From Poriferisodalis sp965237655 (GTDB lineage Bacteria; Actinomycetota; Acidimicrobiia; Acidimicrobiales; Poriferisodalaceae): a DNA stretch of 64,000 nt. Both the position numbers and the translations under genes were made by a program. The notes beneath the pieces are model-generated. The model made no database searches. It had not been told where the DNA came from and saw only the letters and a list, made by a program, of their open reading frames with translations. Positions 1 to 9,423 of this stretch are shown here, piece after piece (the stretch's first letter is position 1; the number at the start of each line of letters is the position of its first letter). The DNA lies in contig NZ_CBDEGB010000001.1 in the NCBI RefSeq assembly GCF_965237655.1, positions 682,001 to 746,000 of the forward strand. The letters run 5' to 3'.

Positions 1-1770
<1,770 letters not shown>

Positions 1771-1787
1771 CCGCCGAAGGGGTCCGG

Positions 1788-2216
1788 TCAATCCCTCGGC
1801 CAGCGGAGTTCCAACCCGTCCTTCCCGATCACGTAGACGTATGGCCCAGGCTTCGCCGCCCGCTGCAAGATGCGGTTGAAGTGACGGTCCAGTCGTTCCG
1901 CCATTTCGTGGCCCGAAATGCTGGCATTGTTGAACGCGAAGACCCGTAACCCTGACGTCCGCAGGTCGTGGGCGTGGTCACGAATGATCGAATAGTCCTT
2001 GGTGATCGGTACCCGTCCCTCGTGTCCCGCGCGCATGATCCACTCGTTGTCAGACACCCGCTGGTCCGTTCCACTTGGATAGACGTCCGCCATGGGCAGC
2101 GCCACGCAGCCTCGGGCTCGAACCGTGTCTGCTACTACATGCCGGCCTACTCCCCGGTCCAGGAAGAAGGTCGGCAGTGGTATCTCAGGCTGCTGCCGCT
2201 TCCGGCCAGATGGCAT
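1788..2216 (-). CDS. VapC45-like PIN-fold toxin
   Basis: A 142-residue protein resembling the PIN-like ribonuclease toxins of the VapC45 group. An N-terminal FFLDRGVG segment carries the first acidic residue. SDNEWIM and the PITKDYSI block (the usual TKD motif) follow, and the C-terminus is short. Length matches the family. It sits directly downstream of, and overlaps, a damaged gene for its expected antitoxin, the usual antitoxin-first order. Because the antitoxin frame is broken, the toxin may now be unregulated, inactive, or controlled by another antitoxin. The ATG at 2216 lies inside the antitoxin 3' end; a later start is possible. Convergent with the pyrophosphatase gene. Confidence 0.7.
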   Translation of the reverse strand: MPSGRKRQQPEIPLPTFFLDRGVGRHVVADTVRARGCVALPMADVYPSGTDQRVSDNEWIMRAGHEGRVPITKDYSIIRDHAHDLRTSGLRVFAFNNASISGHEMAERLDRHFNRILQRAAKPGPYVYVIGKDGLELRWPRD

Positions 2217-2707
2217 CGAGGGCTTCCGAAATGTCCTCCGTCGGGACGTCGTAGTCGCGTGCGATCGACTTGATCGGTTCCCCGGCCTTGGCTCTCGACC
2301 TCACCGCGGACAAGGGCGCTCCGCTGCAGATACTCGTCGAGCACCTCATGAAAGACCCGTTGACCGGTGCCAACGACAGTCAGCAGCCGAAGCAGCGGCT
2401 CTTCATGGTCGTTGGCGTAGTCGTACAGAATCTCGGCTCCATCGGTGTAGAGCTGCTGAGATGCCAGGGCGTTACGGAGTTCGCCCTGATGCGTCAGCAC
2501 CTCGAGAGCTTGGCGGATCTTCTGCAGCGACAGCCCAGTGCTTCGAAACGCTTGAACGACGGTCGCTTCGACGAGTCCTACAAACGGCACACGGCGACTC
2601 CGGCCATCAGGCACGGCAGAGATGACAGGACCCATCACGACTGCTGGGCGGTTAGGGAAGGTCCGTCGATAGCCGTGGGACCAGTAACGAAACGTGCTCG
2701 GGCTCAT
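2185..2707 (-). pseudogene. VapB45/DUF433-type antitoxin, internally deleted and frameshifted
   Basis: The N-terminal part, with a MerR-like helix-turn-helix segment and the stretch ending VFHEVLDEYLQR, reads in one frame. The C-terminal DUF433 piece (AKAGEPIKSIARDYDVP, then EDISEAL) reads in another frame starting near 2300. Family members carry roughly 45 more residues between these blocks, including a VDP-x-FGxP element. This looks like an internal deletion that also shifted the frame. The N-terminal similarity also continues upstream of the ATG at 2707 (CTPAAAARFVGM) without any usual start codon in frame, so the start may be lost too. Comparison with the family is from memory. Confidence 0.65.
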
Positions 2708-2830
2708 GCCGACGAAGCGAGCGGCTGCGGCCGGTGTGCAGAGGCCTTGGGTGAAACGGGCGTCCGGGTTGATACAACTCCAGTTACAGGTGGTTGTCTC
2801 GGTGCCCGGGCGAATTGCAAGGCTGGCGGT

Positions 2831-3229
2831 TCAGGCGCCGATGACGGCGAGACCGATCGCTCGGGCGGCGCGAGCTTGACGCTGGTCGAACGTGAGCACC
2901 GTCGCCGAGGGACTGGCGCGACGTGCCGCCGCGAGATGCAGTGCGTCGAGTGACCGGCACAGCGTGTCCTCTGCGATACGACCTGCATCGTCAAACGCGG
3001 TGTCATCAAGTTCGACGATTTCGAATGCTGCAAGATCGTCTTGGAATTCTTGGCGCTTTGTCAGAAGGTCCCTCCCACCGATCAGACGCGCGAGGTTGCG
3101 TCGTACTTCGATCTCGGTGAGACGTGAGGTGAACAGCAGCGGTTCAGCATCCATGAACCGAATGGCGATGTCAGAGTCCCGCTCGGTGATGTAACGCTTC
3201 ACGAGTGCGCTGGATTCCACGTAGAGCAT
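2831..3229 (-). CDS. vapC: PIN-domain ribonuclease toxin VapC
   Basis: A 132-residue PIN domain. The N-terminus MLYVESSALVKRY holds the first acidic position, written as ESSALVKRY rather than the commoner DSSALVKRY. EIEVRRNLARL supplies the conserved Glu, SLDALHLAAA the third acid, and LTFDQRQARAA the last Asp. Such proteins cleave RNA with Mg2+ and are held inactive by a cognate antitoxin. The start codon overlaps the antitoxin stop by one base (TGATG), so the two are translationally coupled. The D-to-E change in the first motif is conservative and probably compatible with metal binding. Confidence 0.85.
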   Translation of the reverse strand: MLYVESSALVKRYITERDSDIAIRFMDAEPLLFTSRLTEIEVRRNLARLIGGRDLLTKRQEFQDDLAAFEIVELDDTAFDDAGRIAEDTLCRSLDALHLAAARRASPSATVLTFDQRQARAARAIGLAVIGA

Positions 3230-3501
3230 CAGTCACCACGGTCCTCATCGAACACCTCAGCGATAGTGAGCCCAGAAGTGGGGGGAATGGGTCGTGCCGG
3301 TCCGAGCCTCCCACGCCCTTTCGCAGGGGTGATCCAGCCTTCGGCGACGCCCTGTTCGATGCGTGCCATGTCGTCCAGGGCTGTGAGTTGCGCCACGGGG
3401 CGGCCGCGATCAGTGACGATGATGCGCTCGCCGTCGGCGGCCCGCCGTATGCACTCCGACAGGTGCGCCTTCAGCTCGCGAATCCCGATGTCAGTGCTCA
3501 T
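3229..3501 (-). CDS. Phd/YefM-family antitoxin
   Basis: A 90-residue antitoxin. The N-terminal half is the Phd/YefM DNA-binding fold (IGIRELKAHLSECIRRAADGE, then IIVTDRGRPVAQL). The C-terminal half is Pro/Gly-rich and ends in an acidic tail likely to wrap the toxin (FDEDRGD). It precedes the PIN toxin gene and overlaps it by one base. A nested inverted repeat begins at its start codon, which points to autorepression by the antitoxin or the complex. Confidence 0.88.
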   Translation of the reverse strand: MSTDIGIRELKAHLSECIRRAADGERIIVTDRGRPVAQLTALDDMARIEQGVAEGWITPAKGRGRLGPARPIPPTSGLTIAEVFDEDRGD

Positions 3502-3532
3502 GTAGTCACGTTAGCAACGTGATGTGACTACA
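3501..3532. promoter_or_regulatory. Nested palindrome, probable toxin-antitoxin operator
   Basis: Perfect 9-base arms TGTAGTCAC (3501-3509) and GTGACTACA (3524-3532) enclose a second inverted repeat, CACGTT-AGC-AACGTG (3507-3521). It begins on the antitoxin start codon, the place where autoregulating antitoxins bind. The arms are seen directly; the function is inferred. Confidence 0.6.
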
Positions 3533-3570
3533 AGAAGCACAATTTCGACACTTGCGTCACGCATTGGCAC

Positions 3571-4791
3571 ATGCCGCCGTCCAGTGGCGTAGCGTCCGCT
3601 GTCGTGCGCGAATCAGCAGCGGAGCGGCACCTAGCGGCCGATGAGGTTGTCGTCCAGCCCCGGACTGTGCTGACAGTTCTGGTTGGGGTGCATGCCATCA
3701 ACGACTTTTACGTGACGGTGCTCCCTGCGTTCCTCCCCGCCCTGGCCGACGAGTTCGGCTTGAGCTACACGGACCTCGGCGTGCTGTCGTTCGCGTTCAC
3801 CCTTCTGACGGGTGTGCTCTCGCCGGTGGTGGGCGGCGAGGCCGACCGCCGGGGTCGTCGGCGGTGGATCTTGGTCTTCGGCTTTGTGATCGGTGCGGTG
3901 GGGTTCCTGGGCATGGCAGCATCGCCGAGCTTCTGGTTGATCGTTGTGCTGAGCCTGTTCTGCGGTCTCGGAGGCGCTACCTACCACCCGCAGGCCACGG
4001 CGTTCATCGTCTCGGCTTACCCCGGCAAGCGCGGGCGCATGTTGGGCATCCACGGCTGGGGCGGTTCGTTCGGGCACTTCGCGGCACCGGCGGCGGTGGT
4101 GCTGGCGGTCTCGGTCCTGAACTGGAGGCTGACCATGGTGGCGCTGGCCATACCGATGGTGATCGCGGCCGCGACCCTGCAATGGCGACTTCGCGAGATT
4201 CCGGCCGCGCCGGCGGTACGGCTGCGCGGTGCCTTCAACAAACCGCTGCTCGTGCTGGCGATGTCGTTCGGGGCAGTGGCCATGGTGGGCATGAGCTTCA
4301 TCAACTTCTCGGTGAAGATGCTCGTCGACGAGGGTTGGGACACCAACGATGCCGGCGTGATCCTGACCGTCATCCTGCTGGTCGGCGTCGTCGCTCAACC
4401 GCTGGGGGGCTTGGCCTTCGATCGAGCCGGAGGCCGCATGGTGCTGGTCATCGCCGCTGCCGGAACTTCGCTGTTCGTGGCGCTGTTCGCGCTCACCGGC
4501 GGCGCGCTTTCGCTCATCGCCATCGGCGGCATCTCCTTTTGCATGTTCAGCCTGTTCCCGGTGTCGCTGGCGATGGCCAGCCGGCTGGCGCCGCCGACTC
4601 AGACAGGTGCAGGCATCGGAGTGGTCTTCGGCGTCTCCGGCTTGATGACCGCCGTTGCCAAACCCGCCGTGGGAATCCTGGGCGACTTCACCGGCGACAT
4701 CCGGGTGGCGTTGTCGTGGCAGCTGCCGCTCGCACTCGCCGCCGTGGTGCTCGCATCCCGCCTCGGCCCTAGTTCCCGCTACGTCGCCTGA
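3571..4791 (+). CDS. MFS transporter, Fsr-like
   Basis: A 406-residue major facilitator permease with about twelve hydrophobic segments after a 30-residue hydrophilic N-terminus. The first helix region reads HAINDFYVTVLPAFLPAL and is followed by FGLSYTDLGVL, which recalls fosmidomycin-resistance (Fsr)-type exporters. The loop GGEADRRGRRR is the MFS motif between helices 2 and 3. The substrate cannot be predicted. Its 3' end overlaps the convergent lipoprotein gene by 23 bp. Confidence 0.85.
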   Translation: MPPSSGVASAVVRESAAERHLAADEVVVQPRTVLTVLVGVHAINDFYVTVLPAFLPALADEFGLSYTDLGVLSFAFTLLTGVLSPVVGGEADRRGRRRWILVFGFVIGAVGFLGMAASPSFWLIVVLSLFCGLGGATYHPQATAFIVSAYPGKRGRMLGIHGWGGSFGHFAAPAAVVLAVSVLNWRLTMVALAIPMVIAAATLQWRLREIPAAPAVRLRGAFNKPLLVLAMSFGAVAMVGMSFINFSVKMLVDEGWDTNDAGVILTVILLVGVVAQPLGGLAFDRAGGRMVLVIAAAGTSLFVALFALTGGALSLIAIGGISFCMFSLFPVSLAMASRLAPPTQTGAGIGVVFGVSGLMTAVAKPAVGILGDFTGDIRVALSWQLPLALAAVVLASRLGPSSRYVA

Positions 4792-5575
4792 GCAGGGCCA
4801 CGAGCGCGAGCAGCAGCACCACGGCTCCGACGATGATCCCAGCGATCGCCTCGGGCCCGAACCCGCCGCTGCTGAGTCCGGTCTGGGCAAAGAACGTCTC
4901 GGGGGCGCTCTGTGGGTCCGTCAGATCGAATTCCCAAGTGAATGTCGAGCCGGCTGCTGAGTCGGCGTTGTGCTCGAGCGGTTCGCCCGGGAGCGTCACC
5001 GAAATGACGGCTGTCGGCGGGTCCAGGCCCAGCGAGAAGAGCTGCGCGGACTCATCCTCGGAGGGACCTTGGCTCATGATGCTGGAGCTGAGCTCGAAAC
5101 GCCAACCATCATCGAGCTGCATGATCTGGGGCCCGTCGCCCACGGTCATGACCTCGCGGAGCGCGCTGTATTGAGCGGCGCTCCACGAGAAGACCTGCGT
5201 CGTGCTGCATTCGCTGTCGGAGTTCACGTTCTCGAACACCAGGACGATGCTGTCGAGGTCCGAAGTGTCAATCCCGGCAGTGCTGAAGTCGAGGGCCGAC
5301 TCGTTTGCCTCGGATTCCGCGATGAAGCTGTCGCAGGCCTGTGCTCGTGTCTCGAACTGGCCCGTTCCAGCCATGAGTTCGATCACCGGCTCGGCGAGTG
5401 CGATCTTCTGCGAAAACGATCCCGATCCGTCGTCATTCACGGCGAAGTCCACGTTGACTTTGACGCAACCGGCCGCGACGAGCGCGAGCGCAATGACGGC
5501 CATGGCCGTCACGGCTCGTCGGTGCCATCCGACCGAGGTGCGAAGAGCTGAGCGAAACCGGGCGAAGCCAGTCAT
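4769..5575 (-). CDS. LppM-like lipoprotein with C-terminal membrane anchor
   Basis: A 268-residue secreted lipoprotein. The N-terminus has basic residues, a hydrophobic stretch and a lipobox ending VAAGC, followed directly by VKVNVDFAVNDDGSGSF, the opening strand pattern of the LppM domain. The C-terminus has a transmembrane helix (AGIIVGAVVLLLALVALL) and a basic end, so the protein is anchored twice. The ATG at 5575 is preferred over the GTG at 5593 because GGTGGG lies just upstream. Cellular role unknown. A second protein of the same design lies at 35521-36384. Confidence 0.72.
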   Translation of the reverse strand: MTGFARFRSALRTSVGWHRRAVTAMAVIALALVAAGCVKVNVDFAVNDDGSGSFSQKIALAEPVIELMAGTGQFETRAQACDSFIAESEANESALDFSTAGIDTSDLDSIVLVFENVNSDSECSTTQVFSWSAAQYSALREVMTVGDGPQIMQLDDGWRFELSSSIMSQGPSEDESAQLFSLGLDPPTAVISVTLPGEPLEHNADSAAGSTFTWEFDLTDPQSAPETFFAQTGLSSGGFGPEAIAGIIVGAVVLLLALVALLRRRSGN

Positions 5576-5642
5576 TACGCCCACCGTAACCACGGCATCT
5601 GTCTTCGAACGACGGTGATCAGAGCGGTCAGCTCCGACGCGA

Positions 5643-5670
5643 CCGCCGCAGCCGGGCCCAGCAGCGGCGG
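5643..5670 (-). terminator. GC-rich hairpin after proW
   Basis: On the minus strand a 7-bp stem (CCGCCGC/GCGGCGG) with a 14-nt loop lies immediately after the permease stop codon. There is no T-run, so termination is only a possibility. Confidence 0.3.
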
Positions 5671-5672
5671 GA

Positions 5673-7652
5673 TCAAACCGCCGGAGGCGGTCGGAGGCGG
5701 TCGGCCACGCCGCGGGTGAGGCGGTCGAGGATGCCGGCCAGCAGGACGATCGCGATGCCGGCCTCGAAGCCGCGCCCCACGGCGTCGCTGCGGCGCAGTG
5801 CGTTCACGGTCTCGAGACCGAGCCCGCCACCGCCGACCAGCCCGGCGATCACCACCATGGCCAGCACCAGCAGGATCACCTGGTTGACCGCCACCATCAG
5901 CTCGGGCGCAGCCAGCGGCAGCTCGACGCGGCGCAAACGCTGCCCGCGGGTCGCGCCAAAACTGGTTGCAGCCTCATGAACCTCTGCTGGCACTCGCCGG
6001 AGACCGAGATCGGTGTAGTGCACCGCAGACGGCAGCGCGTACACCACCGAGGCGATGATGCCCGGGATGCGCCCCACGTGGAACAGCGTGATGACCGGCA
6101 CCAGCAGCACGAAGCTGGGAATCGTCTGCAGGAAGTCCAGCACCGGATCTGCCAGCTTCTGGAACCGGTCGCTGTGCGAGGCCCAGATGCCCAGCGGAAC
6201 GCCGGTCGCCAACGTGGCCACCACCGCCACCACCGTCTGGGCCAGCGTGTCCATCGACAGCTCCCACATGCCCAACCAACCGATGCCGAACATCGCGATG
6301 CCAATGCCCAGACCCAGCGTCACGCCGCGCGCCATCAGGCCCGCCAACACGCCGAGGCCGATCATCGCCGGCCACGGGATCTGTGATGAGAGCAGCTCGC
6401 GCAGCGGCGTCACCATGTACAAGGTGATGAAGTCGCTGAGCGGCCCGGTGCCAATGCCCGACGAGCCGATGTCGTAGAGGTTGTCGCGGGCCCACGCCGT
6501 GATGTCATTCACGTAGGGCGAGAAGTGCCAGTGCAACCACTCGGGGAACTCGTTGTGGCCGACGAGCCCGCCGACCACTGCCACCAGTGCCGCTGCCACA
6601 GCCAGCCAGCGGATTGCCTGCAGATCGGCAGCCCGCGAGGCGATGGTTCCGTGGCCGCGGCCGCGTTCACCCAGGGTTGCCACGCCTCGAGAGAAGCGGT
6701 CCAGGATGATCGCCATGATGACGATCGCGATGCCTGCCTCCGAGGCCTCGCCGACGTCGATGTCGCGCATGGCTCGCAGCACGTCCTGGCCGAGACCTCC
6801 GGACCCGATGAAGGCGGCGATCACCACCATGCTCATCGCCAGCATCGTCGTCTGGTTGACACCGGCCAAGATGGCAGGGCGGGCGGCAGGGATCTGCACC
6901 AGGCGCAGCGTCTGAGGCTCGGTCGCACCGAACATCTCCGACGCCTCGACCATCGGGTGGGGCACGTTGCGCAGCCCGACGTCGGTCAGCCGTACCACTG
7001 GCGGCAGGGCGAAGATGACCGTCGCAATCAGCGCGGGCACCCGCCCGATGCCGAACAGCAGCACGAACGGGATGAGGTAGACGAACCCGGGCATGGTCTG
7101 CATGGCGTCGAGCGTGGGACGCAGCACGCTTGCGAACCGGTCGTTACGCCATGCGGTGATGCCCAGCGGGATGCCCGCCAGCAACGACAGGAATACCGCC
7201 ACGCCCATCAGCGCGAGCGTGGCGAAGCCCTGCTGCCACAGCTCCACCATGCCGATGAGCACCACGCCGCAGAAGCCGAGTGCCCCAGCCACCCGGCCGC
7301 GCACACGCCACAGACCGAGGCCGCAGAAGATCGGGTACACGTACCACGGGAACCACCGCAGGATCGCTTCGAGTCGCCGGATGCCGGCGTCGGCCAGATC
7401 GGTGACGGGGTTCAGCAGCACCGAGTACAGCCAGTGCGAGGTCTGGTTGTTGATGAGCCAGCGCCGGGTTCGATCGATCGGGTCGGCCAGCCCGAGATTC
7501 CATGACTCTGGGAAGGCCCCCACTGAGGCGGCGAAGCCGACGATCACGAGAGCTACCGACGCTGCGGCCATGCCGACCGCGACCGGCGATCGCCGCCGAT
7601 CGGACGGCGTTGCAGCTCCCGCAGGCGCGCCGGCCTCGGCCGTCTGGCTCAT
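5673..7652 (-). CDS. proW: Betaine/choline-type ABC permease, two ProW units fused
   Basis: A 659-residue membrane protein made of two ProW-type permeases in tandem. Each half has the cytoplasmic EAA-type loop that contacts the ATPase: HPMVEASEMFGAT with VQIPAARPAIL in the first half, EVHEAATSFGAT with VELPLAAPELM in the second. Each is followed by an MVVIA...GGLG helix. Each half also begins with its own hydrophobic region and GIPLGI/GVPLGI motif. Usual ProW proteins are about half this length and act as dimers, so this fusion probably forms the whole channel alone. Its ATG overlaps the proV stop by four bases (ATGA). Substrate is probably a quaternary amine, given the neighbouring betA, betC and proX. 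Confidence 0.9.
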   Translation of the reverse strand: MSQTAEAGAPAGAATPSDRRRSPVAVGMAAASVALVIVGFAASVGAFPESWNLGLADPIDRTRRWLINNQTSHWLYSVLLNPVTDLADAGIRRLEAILRWFPWYVYPIFCGLGLWRVRGRVAGALGFCGVVLIGMVELWQQGFATLALMGVAVFLSLLAGIPLGITAWRNDRFASVLRPTLDAMQTMPGFVYLIPFVLLFGIGRVPALIATVIFALPPVVRLTDVGLRNVPHPMVEASEMFGATEPQTLRLVQIPAARPAILAGVNQTTMLAMSMVVIAAFIGSGGLGQDVLRAMRDIDVGEASEAGIAIVIMAIILDRFSRGVATLGERGRGHGTIASRAADLQAIRWLAVAAALVAVVGGLVGHNEFPEWLHWHFSPYVNDITAWARDNLYDIGSSGIGTGPLSDFITLYMVTPLRELLSSQIPWPAMIGLGVLAGLMARGVTLGLGIGIAMFGIGWLGMWELSMDTLAQTVVAVVATLATGVPLGIWASHSDRFQKLADPVLDFLQTIPSFVLLVPVITLFHVGRIPGIIASVVYALPSAVHYTDLGLRRVPAEVHEAATSFGATRGQRLRRVELPLAAPELMVAVNQVILLVLAMVVIAGLVGGGGLGLETVNALRRSDAVGRGFEAGIAIVLLAGILDRLTRGVADRLRPPPAV

Positions 7653-8677
7653 CGCAAGTTTCGTTCCAAGATGGCTGCCACGTCATCCTGGTGCAGTACC
7701 CCAACGGGGTCGCCAGCGGTGTTGCACACCAAAACGGGTCGGTGCTCGGACAGCAGGTGCGGCAGCGCCGTTTCGAGCGTGGCCGTCTCGGTGGTGCGCG
7801 GCCAGTCGTCGGGGGCCACGGAGTCGCCTAGCGGTCGCATCAGCGAGCTTGCCGGAAGCACTTTCGCGATCGGCGCGTCCTGCGTGAATGCCCGGACGTA
7901 GCCGTCCGCCGGCTGCGTCAGGATCTCGAGCGGCGTGCCGACTTGGGTGAACGCCCCGTCCCTCATGATCGCGATCCGGTCCGCGAGGCGGAGCGCTTCG
8001 GCGAAATCGTGCGTGATGAACACGATCGTGCGCTGCAGCTCGTGCTGCAGGGCCACTAGCTCGTCCTGCATGTCTCGCCGGATGAGCGGGTCGAGCGCCG
8101 AGAACGGTTCATCGAAGAACAGCACTTCGGGCTCGACAGCAAGGGCCCGCGCCAGCCCGACGCGTTGCTGCATCCCGCCGCTGAGCTGCTGCGGATAGTG
8201 GTCGCCCCAGCCGTCGAGGCCCACGGTGGCCAGCACCTCCCGTGCCCGCTCATGGCGCTCGTCACGCCCGACGCCCTGGACCTCAAGCCCGTACGCAACG
8301 TTGTCGACGACCCGCCGGTGGGGGAACAAGCCGAAGTGCTGGAAGACCATGGCCATCTTGCTCCGGCGCAGCTCGCGCAATTCGGCCTCGCCGGCGTCGG
8401 CCAGCACCGTTCCGCACACCTCCATATCGCCGTAGGTGGGCTCGATGAGGCGCGACATGCAGCGCACCAGGGTGGACTTGCCGGAGCCTGACAGGCCCAT
8501 GACCACGAATGTCTCGCCGGCGGACACCTCGAAGCTCACGTCGCGTACCGCCACGAGGCAGCCTGTCTCGGACTGGATCTGCTCTCGCTGCGCGCCTGCG
8601 GAGGCCAACTCGCGCGCTGTATCGACTTTCTTGCCGAAGATCTTCCAGAGACCACTGACCGCGACGATTCGATCCAT
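7649..8677 (-). CDS. proV: Betaine/choline ABC transporter ATP-binding protein
   Basis: A 342-residue ATPase of the ProV/OpuAA type. Walker A is GLSGSGKST, the ABC signature is QLSGGMQQRVG, Walker B is VLFFDEPFSALDP, and the H-loop is ITHDFAEALRLAD. The N-terminal region SGLWKIFGKK is typical of this subfamily. The C-terminal hundred residues hold only one CBS-like motif (VLVCNTAGDPVGVLHQDDV) where many ProV proteins have two. The ATG at 8677 is chosen because GGAGG precedes it by 6-7 bases; a longer frame to 8791 has no such support. Drives the fused permease encoded next. Confidence 0.93.
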   Translation of the reverse strand: MDRIVAVSGLWKIFGKKVDTARELASAGAQREQIQSETGCLVAVRDVSFEVSAGETFVVMGLSGSGKSTLVRCMSRLIEPTYGDMEVCGTVLADAGEAELRELRRSKMAMVFQHFGLFPHRRVVDNVAYGLEVQGVGRDERHERAREVLATVGLDGWGDHYPQQLSGGMQQRVGLARALAVEPEVLFFDEPFSALDPLIRRDMQDELVALQHELQRTIVFITHDFAEALRLADRIAIMRDGAFTQVGTPLEILTQPADGYVRAFTQDAPIAKVLPASSLMRPLGDSVAPDDWPRTTETATLETALPHLLSEHRPVLVCNTAGDPVGVLHQDDVAAILERNLR

Positions 8678-8700
8678 GGGCGCCTCCGCTGGCCGCGTTA

Positions 8701-8716
8701 CCGTCCAGCCGGACGG
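8701..8716. promoter_or_regulatory. Inverted repeat between proV and tetR
   Basis: CCGTCC-AGCC-GGACGG lies in the 59-bp gap between divergent proV and the TetR gene. A TetR operator here would control both directions. The repeat is seen; the binding protein is inferred. Confidence 0.35.
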
Positions 8717-8736
8717 GTTCGGCGTGTCGATACGCT

Positions 8737-9423
8737 GTGCTGACTGTGGCACGATCTCGCCCCCGTGATGCGACAACCGTCGGCGGCGCAACCTCGGCGC
8801 CGACCGCCGAAGGGGTCGGATCGCGATCGGGCCCGGTGCAGGAACGCGCCGTGCAGACCCGCGAGCGAATCCTGCAGGCCGCCATCGAGGTCATCCGAAC
8901 CGACGGAGCCGCCAACCTCACGCTCGATCGAGTCGCGATGGCAGCAGGTGTCAGCAAAGGCGGCTTCCTTTACCACTTCGGTTCGAAGGACGCCCTCATG
9001 GCCGGCCTGTTGGACGCAACGCTCGCAGTCCTCGACGACGAGCTGGACATCCGCGAGGCCAGGTTCCGTGCCGCTGACCCCGCTGCCCGGGGCACGTTCG
9101 CGCTCGCGTACCTCGACTATGTGCGCGAGCCGTACAAGGCAGCTGATGACACCTCGGCGTCGATCCTGGCGGCTGCTGCGCTCGACGACGAGCTGCTCGC
9201 GAACACCCGCGCAACGTTCGAGCGCTGGCAGGAGCGCCTCATGCGCAACGACAGGCTGGCGGAGACCACTGGGCTGCTCGCACGCATCGTGGGTGACGGC
9301 CTGTGGCTCATCGACCTGTTCGGACTCGCCCCGCCGACCAAAGCTGAGCGCCACGAAGTGCTCGATCTGGTCTCGGCGATGATCTCCGATCACGATGGCA
9401 GCGAGGTCGGCTCGGCACCATAG
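8737..9423 (+). CDS. TetR-family regulator, probable control of the choline/betaine block
   Basis: A 228-residue regulator. A variable N-terminal tail is followed by the TetR helix-turn-helix (RERILQAAIEVI, then LTLDRVAMAAGVSKGGFLYHFGSKDAL). The helical ligand-binding domain after it is not conserved enough to name a ligand. Divergent from proV and convergent with betA, whose last 34 bases overlap its 3' end. Position suggests a BetI-like role, but BetI identity is not shown by the sequence. The GTG at 8737 is the first start; the DNA-binding domain begins about 35 residues in. Confidence 0.85.
   Translation: MLTVARSRPRDATTVGGATSAPTAEGVGSRSGPVQERAVQTRERILQAAIEVIRTDGAANLTLDRVAMAAGVSKGGFLYHFGSKDALMAGLLDATLAVLDDELDIREARFRAADPAARGTFALAYLDYVREPYKAADDTSASILAAAALDDELLANTRATFERWQERLMRNDRLAETTGLLARIVGDGLWLIDLFGLAPPTKAERHEVLDLVSAMISDHDGSEVGSAP

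Noticed and set aside
3631..4890. 419-codon antisense frame in the MFS gene
   Set aside because: Composition is Arg/His/Gln-rich mirror sequence of membrane helices and has no homology I recognise.
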